Assembly (NCBI RefSeq): GCF_002795805.1
Contig: NZ_CP018799.1
Span: forward strand, 675,001-739,000
Source: Mariprofundus aestuarium
Lineage (GTDB): Bacteria > Pseudomonadota > Zetaproteobacteria > Mariprofundales > Mariprofundaceae
Reading direction: 5' to 3'
Length of the DNA stretch: 64,000 nt
The position numbers and the translations under genes were made by a program. This document shows, one piece after another, positions 26,379-34,045 of this stretch (the stretch's first letter is position 1; each line of letters starts with the position of its first letter). Below the pieces are notes generated by a model, which saw only the letters and a program-made list of their open reading frames with translations, did not search any database and had not been told where the DNA came from.

Positions 26379-26445
26379 TGCTGTCCTGCGGAGCCAGGTG
26401 TCGCCTTCACCCCAGAGAGGTGATACCTGGATTTGCAGGATGGCA
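26379..26445. other. Long near-perfect hairpin (two-part stem, 24 pairs)
   Basis: An outer stem of 11 pairs (26379-26389 with 26435-26445) and an inner stem of 13 pairs (26394-26406 with 26418-26430) are separated by a 4x4 internal loop (GGAG / ATTT) and closed by an 11-base loop. The G-T pairs fall where plus-strand RNA would make G-U wobbles. There is no U-tract, so it is not a terminator. It sits in a 448-bp stretch (26311-26758) with no gene I can support. It may be a structural RNA, an RNA processing site or a folded single-stranded DNA substrate. Confidence 0.6.
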
Positions 26446-26527
26446 GATTATCTTTGCTGTTTTGTGGTGGGCGTGGAGCTCATGTGATATAAACTAAGAC
26501 AGTCAAACATGTTTTGGTGAAATTAAA

Positions 26528-26656
26528 TTGCTGGGTCAAACTACTCTGATTGATAACTCTTCTTCAATACTGGAACGTCACTATGAAAGCTTGGTTCAAA
26601 TCAAACGATTTAAAGGTTATCCTGATGATCAAGAGTTATTTAAGCTGATGAGGTGA
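26528..26656 (+). CDS. Possible small protein with TTG start
   Basis: A 42-residue frame opening with TTG at 26528, preceded by GGTGA a few bases upstream, and reading LGQTTLIDNSSSILERHYES, then LVQIKRFKGYPDDQELFKLMR. The amino-acid mix is protein-like rather than random, but there is no ATG and no homologue I recognise. It may be a gene fragment left between the phosphoesterase and the next small gene. Confidence 0.25.
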   Translation: MLGQTTLIDNSSSILERHYESLVQIKRFKGYPDDQELFKLMR

Positions 26657-26758
26657 TTGATTGAAGGAAGAAGCGAATGCTCGAATAGTTGATAAGCGTT
26701 GCTTGGACAGCGATGTATTGAAGGGTGAAACTAAGAAAAAACATGAAATGGAGGATAT

Positions 26759-26959
26759 ATGCATTTATCTGATGTGAAAGAAGTTGTTGAAACAAATAGC
26801 AAGGAGGCGGTTAACATGTATCTTGATGCTGGATGGACTCTCTTGGACACAGCGTCAGGGAAGACACCAGAATACGGCGAGTCTTATATTAAGTATTCAT
26901 TAGGTTGGGATAAAGATGGTGTTCCAGTTGTTCCCGAGGGAGTTGTTGGTCGTGGGTGA
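26759..26959 (+). CDS. Small conserved-type hypothetical protein
   Basis: A 66-residue protein. It starts five bases after a good GGAGG. The pattern of a short helical start (DVKEVVETNSKEAVNMYLDA) followed by GWTLLDTASG and YSLGW resembles small proteins often found as cargo of proteobacterial mobile elements. No catalytic residue or membrane segment is visible. It is the last gene before the tRNA-fMet terminator. Confidence 0.55.
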   Translation: MHLSDVKEVVETNSKEAVNMYLDAGWTLLDTASGKTPEYGESYIKYSLGWDKDGVPVVPEGVVGRG

Positions 26960-27033
26960 AGGAAACAAAACTGAATGCATTGCAAACCATTTTGCAAACC
27001 AAATTCAAAATAATTAAACTCAAGGCAAAAGAA

Positions 27034-27074
27034 AAGCCTGTAAATCACTTGTTTTTACAAGGACTTACAGGCTT
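27034..27074 (-). terminator. Rho-independent terminator of tRNA-fMet copy 1
   Basis: A 10-bp stem AAGCCTGTAA / TTACAGGCTT (27034-27043 / 27065-27074) with an inner CTTGT/ACAAG extension. On the minus strand it is followed by TTTTCTTTT, and it begins six bases after the tRNA 3' end. Confidence 0.8.
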
Positions 27075-27079
27075 ATGTT

Positions 27080-27154
<75 letters not shown>

Positions 27155-27167
27155 TTAAGGAGGCCGA

Positions 27168-27195
27168 ACCATAGGGCGGACTGTCGTGGTGTCAA
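27168..27195 (-). promoter_or_regulatory. Promoter of tRNA-fMet copy 1
   Basis: On the minus strand: TTGACA (27190-27195), 16-bp spacer, TATGGT (27168-27173), then GGCCTCCTTAA before the tRNA. The same arrangement and spacing precede copy 2, so both copies look expressible. Confidence 0.7.
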
Positions 27196-27518
27196 CAAAT
27201 AATCCGGCAAAGGCATGATTTATTTGAATAAACTCAAATGCAATATAAAGGGATCATTTTTTCATGCCATGCAGGTAGATGCATGCTGAATGCAGGCTAG
27301 TGCAGCTCAGAACAGATGAAGTGTCCCAAAATTGTCCCATTTTTGTCCCATCGACCGGTTGAGCCGACAGCCAACTCCGGTCATTCAGGGGGGGTACAGC
27401 AACAGCTTTTTGACGACTTTAGTGATAGTCTATGCTTCAATGCATATGGGGAGTTATTTATGCTATCAAATAGATTCCCATGCTCATTAATAAATAAGGT
27501 CACTTTTTGGGATAAAAT

Positions 27519-27758
27519 ATGCAATGTGAAATATGTAAAGTTGAAATGGTAGCAATTACTAAGAAGAATAGTGTTAGTGTGCTTGGAATTATCGGCGTGT
27601 TAATATTTCTTGTTGGGCTTGGATATGCTTTTGCTAATTTTTTGGTGGGAGTAATTATAATGGCACTTGGCATTTTTGTTGGCATGGCAATGAGAGGAGA
27701 AAAACTGACAATGACTTGTCCTAGTTGTGGTAATAAAACAAATCCTGTCTCTTTATAG
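27519..27758 (+). CDS. Small zinc-ribbon membrane protein
   Basis: A 79-residue protein. CEIC (residues 3-6) and CPSCG (about 68-72) make a split four-cysteine zinc ribbon around two closely spaced membrane segments (about 21-41 and 43-57). Such small proteins are frequent and functionally unassigned. It is monocistronic and followed at 27780-27850 by a copy of the GGCCGA-type repeat found after other accessory genes in this window. There is no strong Shine-Dalgarno; the start is set by the first Cys pair. Confidence 0.6.
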   Translation: MQCEICKVEMVAITKKNSVSVLGIIGVLIFLVGLGYAFANFLVGVIIMALGIFVGMAMRGEKLTMTCPSCGNKTNPVSL

Positions 27759-27880
27759 GCTGAATTGTTTGTTATCTGAAGTAATCGTTAATTGATAGCT
27801 GAACGTCTGTTCATGGCCGTTATGTGCCGATCATGACGCGACCAAAAAAGACACTCACTTAATTAACCAAAGGTTTGAAC

Positions 27881-29122
27881 TTAGCTTGCCATAATCATCG
27901 GATACATAAACCGAATCCTCTGCCCCGATATTTTTGAAACATGGGCGCCAGCGACTCTCAATGTACCACTCCCATATTTCTTATTAATGTCATCCATGGT
28001 GGTAAATATGGAGGCCTGTTTTGCATCACTTTTCATAACGCCAAACAAGTCAGGCATAGCATTTTCAGCGTTGGTAATGGATTCAGCAATAATGCCGCAA
28101 GCCCGATATAGCTCACTGGCCTGATAAAGCTCAGTCATCATGGCCTGAACAGAGTGGCTGAGTCTGAAGTAGTTGTTTGTCGGGTACTCAAAATCAACCT
28201 TGGCTGAAACCGAACTGAAGTCTTTAAGCCTCAAAAAAATACTAATGCGTTTGGTAAGTAAACGCTTTGTTACAAGCTCTGTGGCCAGCCGAGAAGTATG
28301 GCGAATCAAATGCGAGATAATGGTTTTCCTATTACCTGTAACTTCTCCCATGCTGGCAGTTCGGGCCATGGTTTTTGGCAGTTGCGCGTGCAGCTCTAGA
28401 CCTATTGCAGAGGCTCCTCTCATCTCCAGCCAAAGATCAGTTCCGGCCTTCCCGAGAAGTCGTTTGATTACCTCTATGTCAGTATTAATAAAATCCATCG
28501 GAGTATGAATGCTAACCTTGTTCAAGGTTGCGAGCCTGTTGCGTCCAATGCCGCATACATCAGACAGTTTAACCCGTTCAAGAAAGAGTTGAATCATACT
28601 GGTGGGCACAATGGTTACGCCATTGGGTTTATTATATTCCGATGCCATCTTCGCCAGGATACGTGTAACGGATACACCGACCGATACGGTGATGCCAACC
28701 TCACGATGAACTGTGCGCCGGATGTCATGAGCAATCCCTTTGTAGTCCTTCTTCCAGAGCATCATCGTACCATTCAAGTCGAGGAAACCTTCATCGATGG
28801 AGTAGACCTCCATATCAGGTGAATAACGTCTTAGAATTGAAAACATCTTCTCAGAGATCAGGCCATAGAACCGGAAGTCCGCTGACAGGTAGGTGGCATG
28901 GGGCAAAAGCTTCTTCGCTTCCCATATCGGCATTCCAGTTGTAATGCCCACAGCCTTCGCATCATACGTTTTGGCTACCACGCATGCATCCTGGCTGGAA
29001 AGAATGCACACAGGTGATCCTCTGAGCTCTGGGCGGCGTACCAACTCACATGAAGCGAAGAAGCAATCCGCATCGATATGGGCAATGGCATTTGGCCAAT
29101 TCTGGTCTGGGGGAGTCGTCAT
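27881..29122 (-). CDS. Y-family (UmuC/DinB-like) translesion DNA polymerase
   Basis: A 413-residue error-prone polymerase. The palm has AHIDADCFFASCE (about residues 13-25) with the first catalytic Asp, and YSIDEGFLDL (about 105-114) with the Asp-Glu pair; then SVGVSVTRILAKMASEYNKP and the helix-hairpin-helix VCGIGRNRLATL. The little-finger domain fills the C-terminus. It is closer to UmuC than DinB in the N-terminal Cys/Phe steric-gate region. No umuD partner is adjacent. The ATG directly follows a 7-bp-arm palindrome (29135-29150), probably an operator. It likely provides damage-induced mutagenic bypass. Confidence 0.9.
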   Translation of the reverse strand: MTTPPDQNWPNAIAHIDADCFFASCELVRRPELRGSPVCILSSQDACVVAKTYDAKAVGITTGMPIWEAKKLLPHATYLSADFRFYGLISEKMFSILRRYSPDMEVYSIDEGFLDLNGTMMLWKKDYKGIAHDIRRTVHREVGITVSVGVSVTRILAKMASEYNKPNGVTIVPTSMIQLFLERVKLSDVCGIGRNRLATLNKVSIHTPMDFINTDIEVIKRLLGKAGTDLWLEMRGASAIGLELHAQLPKTMARTASMGEVTGNRKTIISHLIRHTSRLATELVTKRLLTKRISIFLRLKDFSSVSAKVDFEYPTNNYFRLSHSVQAMMTELYQASELYRACGIIAESITNAENAMPDLFGVMKSDAKQASIFTTMDDINKKYGSGTLRVAGAHVSKISGQRIRFMYPMIMAS

Positions 29123-29134
29123 TTGCGAATCATG

Positions 29135-29150
29135 GTGTACGCTCGTACAC
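29135..29150. promoter_or_regulatory. Palindromic operator before the Y-family polymerase gene
   Basis: GTGTACG-CT-CGTACAC is symmetric over 7-bp arms and ends 13 bp upstream of the polymerase start codon. Known: Y-family polymerases are usually under LexA control, and LexA boxes differ between phyla. Inferred: this is the local LexA-type box. It is not the enterobacterial CTGT-N8-ACAG form. Confidence 0.45.
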
Positions 29151-29286
29151 TTGTGAAGTTTTATGCACCCTTCAATATGGTAAAGTTATTTTTGGTAGCA
29201 CTTCGATGTTGTCGACCGTCTCAAGACGGCCAACAACGGACACACGACTGAGTCGCGCTTTCATCAAAATATACAGTAAGAATAAA

Positions 29287-29808
29287 TTATGGCAGCTGTG
29301 CCTGCAGGTGTTCAAGACTTCGTTTGAGTTCGGCCACCTCAAAAACCCCTTCTAGGTCGCTCTCGATGATCTTTGCTAATAGTGCCATAAGTTCACCATT
29401 ACTGGTTGCCTTCTGGTTATTTTCCCTGTCCAGCACACAGACAGTCCCAAAAGTTTCACCATTCGGCCACCTAAGCGGAAATCCGAGGTAATATACCATG
29501 CCAAGCTCTATATCCGGGTTGTGATTCCATTCTGGGTCACTCAATGCATCTGGGACCAGTAAAGGCTCCCCTGTGCTCATAACTGTTTCGCAATAAAGGC
29601 CACTGTTTAATTGAGCCCGCTCATTTTGTTTATAAGGGTTGCCTGCAGAATGACTTGAGATGAACACCTCTATCTCTGAAGGGTGGACTCTCATGATCAG
29701 GGCCGCTGGAACGCCAGAGCTACTGGCTAATAGGTCAGCAATTCGCTGCCATGTACTCAACTTCCTATCCGGAATATCGAGGGTTAATGGGGCAGAAGGT
29801 GACACCAC
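29287..29808 (-). CDS. Stand-alone GAF-domain protein
   Basis: A 173-residue protein that is essentially one GAF domain (about residues 20-155): LSTWQRIADLLASSSGVPAA, LNSGLYCETVMSTGEPLLVP, then LGFPLRWPNGETFGTVCVLD. A short C-terminal helix (EVAELKRSLEHLQAQL) could dimerise or dock on a kinase. GAF modules of this type usually precede diguanylate cyclases or kinases; here no output domain is attached. The hybrid kinase at 30118 is divergent and 310 bp away, so it is a possible partner (inference). The start codon is uncertain. Confidence 0.75.
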   Translation of the reverse strand: MVSPSAPLTLDIPDRKLSTWQRIADLLASSSGVPAALIMRVHPSEIEVFISSHSAGNPYKQNERAQLNSGLYCETVMSTGEPLLVPDALSDPEWNHNPDIELGMVYYLGFPLRWPNGETFGTVCVLDRENNQKATSNGELMALLAKIIESDLEGVFEVAELKRSLEHLQAQLP

Positions 29809-29989
29809 TACACCACCTGATCCGAGATGAATTTTTCTCTTTCAATCATATGTCTATTATAGCAAATAAATGAATGTCTGCTTTAGTGTCACCTTCACTA
29901 TCTACTCTGGTTAAGGAACCAGCCTCCTTAATCGCTTGGGATCAAGCAGGGCGAAGTAACCCTGCTATAATGAGGTCAGAAGCGTTGGG

Positions 29990-30044
29990 GAATGACCTTT
30001 AATGGCCTTCTAAGACGGTCAGAATACAATGGCGAGAGTCTCAA
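29990..30044. repeat. Direct repeat A upstream of the hybrid kinase
   Basis: Imperfect copy of repeat B (32819-32874). Both share GAAYG.CC..., GGCC, TTCTAAGACGGTCAGAAT and a degenerate CAA.GCGA.AGT.TCAA tail. The two copies bracket the kinase gene. The rest of 29809-30117 has no gene I can support. Confidence 0.6.
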
Positions 30045-30117
30045 CTTCTTTAGTGCGACAATTTGCCGCACTCCTTTGACATTGTAATTTCAGCATGTAT
30101 TTGTTTGATTGTTTTTT

Positions 30118-32772
30118 ATGCACATGCTTAGTAAGTACGATTGTTTCAAACTGATAGAAATGTCGCCTATCGGCATGGCTTTGTGCGGAACAGATAGGGT
30201 TCCAGTCTATATAAACAATGAGTTTACGAGAATCCTCGGTTATTCACCCGAAGAGCTAAAAAACATGTGCTGTACAGAGTTGACTCCAGCTGAGTATGTA
30301 TCGCAAGAAATACAATTGTTTGAACAGTTGGCTACAGATAAAACTTTAGGGCCGTATGACAAGGAATACATAAAAAAAGATGGTTCCCGAATTAATGTTC
30401 GCATTAAAGGTATTTCTGTTGAACTGGATGGAGAACAGTATATCTGGTCAAGTGTGGTAGAGATCGAAGATCTAAAAAATGCAGAAAAAGCTACACGGAT
30501 AAGTGAAGAGCGATTTGCACTTGCTATGGAAGGTGCGAATGACGGCTTGTGGGACTGGGACCTTAAGACAGATGAAGTCTACTACTCTCCTCGCTGGAAA
30601 GAGATTCTTGGTTATCAAGAGGACGAACTAGAACCTACATTCTCGACCGGGATTGATTTTGTTCATCCAGATGATCGAGCAACGGTAATAGATAAAGTTG
30701 AGCAGTATATAAGTGGCACTACAGACTCATATAACATGGAATTTCGAATGCGCCATAAGCTGGGGCATTGGGTAGACATTCTTTCTAAAGCCACCTTAGT
30801 AGCTGACAAGGTTTCTAATAAGCCGATTCGTTTAGTTGGAACACACCAAGATATTACTGAGAAAAAGCAAGCAGAGAAATGCTTATATGAGGCTAATGAG
30901 CGCCATAGAGATCTTGCTGAAAGCATGTCTGACTGGATATGGGAGGTGAATGCAGACGGTGTTTATACATACTGCTCTGCCAAAGTCAGCTCAATCCTGG
31001 GGTATCAACAGGATGAGATCATTGGCAAAAGGCCATTTGATTTTATGCTTCCAGATGAGGCAGGTCGAGTTGGCACGATTTTCAGTGAAATAGTCCAAGC
31101 CCAGAGGCCCTTCCGAAACCTTGAAAACTGGAATCTAACCAAAGAAGGGCAATTGATATGCCTACTGACGAGTGGGGTGCCAATTATAGGAGGTGATGGC
31201 GAACTGTTGGGTTATAGAGGCGTAGACGCCGATATCACCGATCAAAAAAAAGCCGAAGAGGAGTTAAGAAAGCAGTCTCAGGCCATCAAATATGGTGGCG
31301 AAGGCGTGATGATCACAGGCACCGATGGCTCCATTGAATACATCAATCCTGCCTTTACTGAAATCACGGGGTATTTACCTGATGAGATTCTAGGAAAAAA
31401 CCCCAGGATATTAAAGAGTTCAGCCCAAGATCCTTCCTACTATAAAGCATTATGGGACACAATCAGCAGCGGAAGTGTTTGGCGAGGAACCTTGATCGAT
31501 AAGAGAAAGGATGGCTCTTTCTATCCAGCCATGATGACCGTTTCACCAATTAAAGATTTAAATGAAAAAACCACACATTATGTATCCACACATAGAGATA
31601 TGACCGAGCATCAACAGCTTGAGGAGCAGGCTCGGCAGTCTCAAAAACTGGAGTCGATTGGAACCTTGGTGGGGGGGATCGCTCACGACTTTAACAATAT
31701 GCTTGCTGCCATCGAAGGGAGCCTATATCTAGCCAGAACGCAGCTAGATGACCACGTTTATGTGGAAAACATATTAAATGACATTAATAAATTAACTTCT
31801 CGCTCAGCAGATATGGTGAAGCAACTGCTTACCTATGCACGCAAAGGCAAGGTATCCATGAGGCCATTAATTCTTAATGCACTCATGGAAGATGCTTTCA
31901 AACTGGCAAACAAGATGATTCCAGAGAATATCGAGCATATTTGTGACACATGCAATGAGCATCTTATCATCAATGCTGATGCCACCCAGATTCAACAGGT
32001 ATTGATGAATCTGGCAGCTAACGCACTCCATGCAGTGGCAGGAGTTGAGAATCCTAAAATTACATGCGGCACCAGCTATTTCAAAGCGAATGAGAATTTT
32101 ATGCAGAAACACTCTCATTCGCAGTCAGGCGAGTTCGCCCGAATCTCAGTCCGTGACAATGGTTGTGGAATCAAGAAAGATCACATGGATAAAATCACTG
32201 AACCGTTTTTTACCACAAAAGGAGTCGGTGAAGGAACAGGCTTAGGGCTTTCTATGGTATATGGTGTAGTAAAAATGCATAACGGCACCTTGGAAGTTGA
32301 GAGTGAAAAGGGAAAAGGAACTGTGTTCCATATCTATATTCCATTGAGTAAAAGCCTGGAGATGAGAGAATCAGAAACGTCGGAGGCAAATGTTCCCATT
32401 GCTGGCAACAAGGAAACCATTCTCTTGGTCGATGACGAGAATGATTTACTTATTACATCTGCTCAAGTTCTTGAAAGTCTCAATTATCGAGTATTACAAG
32501 CCACCAATGGTGAGGAAGCGCTACAAATCTTTGAGGATGAACAAGATTCAATATCTCTAGTCTTTACTGATATCATTATGCCAAAAATTAGCGGTTTTGA
32601 TTTAATGGAGCAGATATGGTTGAAAAGTAAGAATACCCCTGCTCTTTTTGCCTCTGGTTACGATGCAATGGGACACGAAATCCCAAAAGAGAAAGAGCAA
32701 CAAGCTATCATTATTAGCAAACCATATTCGCCTTTAGAAGTTAGCTTCCACATAAGAGATCTTTTGAATTAA
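30118..32772 (+). CDS. Multi-PAS hybrid sensor histidine kinase with receiver domain
   Basis: About 884 residues. Four PAS domains fill residues 1-505, with recurring pattern examples NNEFTRILGYSPEEL, YSPRWKEILGYQEDEL, VSSILGYQQDEIIGK and INPAFTEITGYLPDEILGK. HisKA follows with the phospho-acceptor His in GGIAHDFNN (about 523), then the HATPase (NLAANALHAV, VRDNGCGIKK, GEGTGLGLSM). A receiver domain ends the protein with LVDDEN and the acceptor Asp in FTDIIMPKISG (about 818). No membrane segment is visible, so the sensor is probably cytoplasmic. There is no ribosome site clear enough to choose among TTG 30109, ATG 30118 and ATG 30124. The 3' end is duplicated in inverse orientation at 58419-58771. 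Confidence 0.9.
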   Translation: MHMLSKYDCFKLIEMSPIGMALCGTDRVPVYINNEFTRILGYSPEELKNMCCTELTPAEYVSQEIQLFEQLATDKTLGPYDKEYIKKDGSRINVRIKGISVELDGEQYIWSSVVEIEDLKNAEKATRISEERFALAMEGANDGLWDWDLKTDEVYYSPRWKEILGYQEDELEPTFSTGIDFVHPDDRATVIDKVEQYISGTTDSYNMEFRMRHKLGHWVDILSKATLVADKVSNKPIRLVGTHQDITEKKQAEKCLYEANERHRDLAESMSDWIWEVNADGVYTYCSAKVSSILGYQQDEIIGKRPFDFMLPDEAGRVGTIFSEIVQAQRPFRNLENWNLTKEGQLICLLTSGVPIIGGDGELLGYRGVDADITDQKKAEEELRKQSQAIKYGGEGVMITGTDGSIEYINPAFTEITGYLPDEILGKNPRILKSSAQDPSYYKALWDTISSGSVWRGTLIDKRKDGSFYPAMMTVSPIKDLNEKTTHYVSTHRDMTEHQQLEEQARQSQKLESIGTLVGGIAHDFNNMLAAIEGSLYLARTQLDDHVYVENILNDINKLTSRSADMVKQLLTYARKGKVSMRPLILNALMEDAFKLANKMIPENIEHICDTCNEHLIINADATQIQQVLMNLAANALHAVAGVENPKITCGTSYFKANENFMQKHSHSQSGEFARISVRDNGCGIKKDHMDKITEPFFTTKGVGEGTGLGLSMVYGVVKMHNGTLEVESEKGKGTVFHIYIPLSKSLEMRESETSEANVPIAGNKETILLVDDENDLLITSAQVLESLNYRVLQATNGEEALQIFEDEQDSISLVFTDIIMPKISGFDLMEQIWLKSKNTPALFASGYDAMGHEIPKEKEQQAIIISKPYSPLEVSFHIRDLLN

Positions 32773-32818
32773 CGCTTCCGGCAGTGGCCTCTAAACAGGA
32801 CTAAACTAAAGGCTCTTC

Positions 32819-32874
32819 GAACGTCCGGTTTTGGCCGTTCTAAGACGGTCAGAATGCAAGAGCGACAGTGTCAA
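32819..32874. repeat. Direct repeat B downstream of the hybrid kinase
   Basis: Partner of repeat A (29990-30044). The 353-bp segment copied to 58419-58771 ends inside this repeat at 32834, directly after CCGGTTTTGG, which implicates the repeat in the duplication. The remainder of 32875-33027 contains a CCCAAAA-type repeat (33000-33018) and no gene. Confidence 0.6.
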
Positions 32875-33027
32875 TCCAGTGGTGCCCAGATTTGTTCGGA
32901 CTGGGGAGCCGCATAGGACTCGAACAAATGATGGGCCATAGTCCCAAAAGTGCCCCATAAGAGAACAGTGGTATTACATTGTGGGGGGATGTGAGTTTAG
33001 TGTCCCAAAATTGTCCCAAATAAAGAA

Positions 33028-33060
33028 AAAGGGCCCGCAGTGATTAGCTGCGAGCCCTTT
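33028..33060 (-). terminator. Rho-independent terminator of tRNA-fMet copy 2
   Basis: A 13-bp stem AAAGGGCTCGCAG / CTGCGGGCCCTTT as read on the minus strand, with one U-G wobble, followed by TTTCTTTATTT. It begins seven bases after the tRNA 3' end. Unrelated in sequence to the terminator of copy 1, so the two tRNA loci differ on this side. Confidence 0.85.
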
Positions 33061-33067
33061 GTATGTT

Positions 33068-33142
<75 letters not shown>

Positions 33143-33155
33143 TTAAGGAGGCCGA

Positions 33156-33183
33156 ACTATAGGGTTGGCTTTCATCGTGTCAA
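33156..33183 (-). promoter_or_regulatory. Promoter of tRNA-fMet copy 2
   Basis: Minus strand: TTGACA (33178-33183), 16-bp spacer, TATAGT (33156-33161), then the same GGCCTCCTTAA box as copy 1. The -10 is one base better than that of copy 1. Confidence 0.75.
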
Positions 33184-33291
33184 CCGCCTTTGTTCATGTC
33201 GGGTGTGTGGTTGACCGGCAGAGCGGGTGGTCTAAAATCGGGTCGCACTACAAGGGCTGCATTAATAATCGTTTGCCAAGGATGACACGCC

Positions 33292-33951
33292 ATTACCTCC
33301 CGACCTTCTCTAATACTTTTCGATTGCGACGGAACATTGACTGATTCTCATGGCGCCATTGTCGAGGCGATGCAGCAGGCATTCCAAAATTCCGGACTGG
33401 ATGCACCCGATGCCGGTGCGGTGAACGGTGTGATCGGCCTGTCGCTGCACGAGGCGGTGCGCAGGCTGTTGACTGATCCTGAACAGAAAGCGTTGATGGA
33501 GTCGATCATGCAGGGCTATCGTGAGTGTTACCGCGTTGCCGAGCAGCATATAACCCTCTATCCCGGAGTGCATGAGGTGTTGGGCGAGTTGCGCAAACGC
33601 GGCTATTGGCTCGGGGTGGTGACCGGAAAATCACTCCCTGGAGTAAAACGGGTACTCGAAACATTTTCACTGTCTGATTACTTCTATGTGATACGCAGCG
33701 CAGACTGCACCCATTCCAAGCCGCATCCTGCGATGGTGAGCGAGTGTATGGCAGAACTAGGAATAGATGTAGAGCGGACCGTTGTGGTCGGTGATGCTCT
33801 GTTTGATGTGCAGATGGCAGTGGCTGCAGGCGTGCCCTGTATCGGTGTCTCCTTCGGCGTAGGAGAGCGTGATGAGCTTCTTGAGGCGGGGGCAGAAGTC
33901 GTCATCGATGAGTTTTCCACCCTGCTGAATTACTTTCCACCCCTTGTGTGA
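33292..33951 (+). CDS. HAD-family phosphatase (phosphoglycolate phosphatase-like)
   Basis: A HAD hydrolase of about 219 residues. The nucleophile motif LFDCDGTLTDS is at its N-terminus, motif II Thr in VVTGKSLPG, the motif III Lys in HSKPHPAM and motif IV VVGDALFDVQMA. It likely dephosphorylates a small phosphorylated metabolite, such as phosphoglycolate. The DxDGT motif lies upstream of the first ordinary in-frame start (TTG 33337), so that start would remove the catalytic Asp. The only in-frame option with an AAGGA nine bases away is ATT at 33292; a frameshift downstream of ATG 33282 is the alternative. The exact start is therefore uncertain. Confidence 0.8.
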   Translation: MTSRPSLILFDCDGTLTDSHGAIVEAMQQAFQNSGLDAPDAGAVNGVIGLSLHEAVRRLLTDPEQKALMESIMQGYRECYRVAEQHITLYPGVHEVLGELRKRGYWLGVVTGKSLPGVKRVLETFSLSDYFYVIRSADCTHSKPHPAMVSECMAELGIDVERTVVVGDALFDVQMAVAAGVPCIGVSFGVGERDELLEAGAEVVIDEFSTLLNYFPPLV

Positions 33952-34045
33952 ACCATGCTCTTTGACCTACGATGCCTGCCTGTCGAATCCATGCTAGACT
34001 ACGGTTAAATAGGTTGCATAAGTCTTTTCATAAAAGGAGTTTGCC

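Noticed and set aside
26379-26445. Retron msr/msd RNA
   Set aside because: No reverse transcriptase gene is present nearby, so the hairpin cannot be assigned to a retron.
29255-29285. Enterobacterial-type LexA box (TACTGTATATTTT)
   Set aside because: Only the left half fits; there is no matching CAG half, and it lies far from the polymerase start on the wrong side of the better palindrome.
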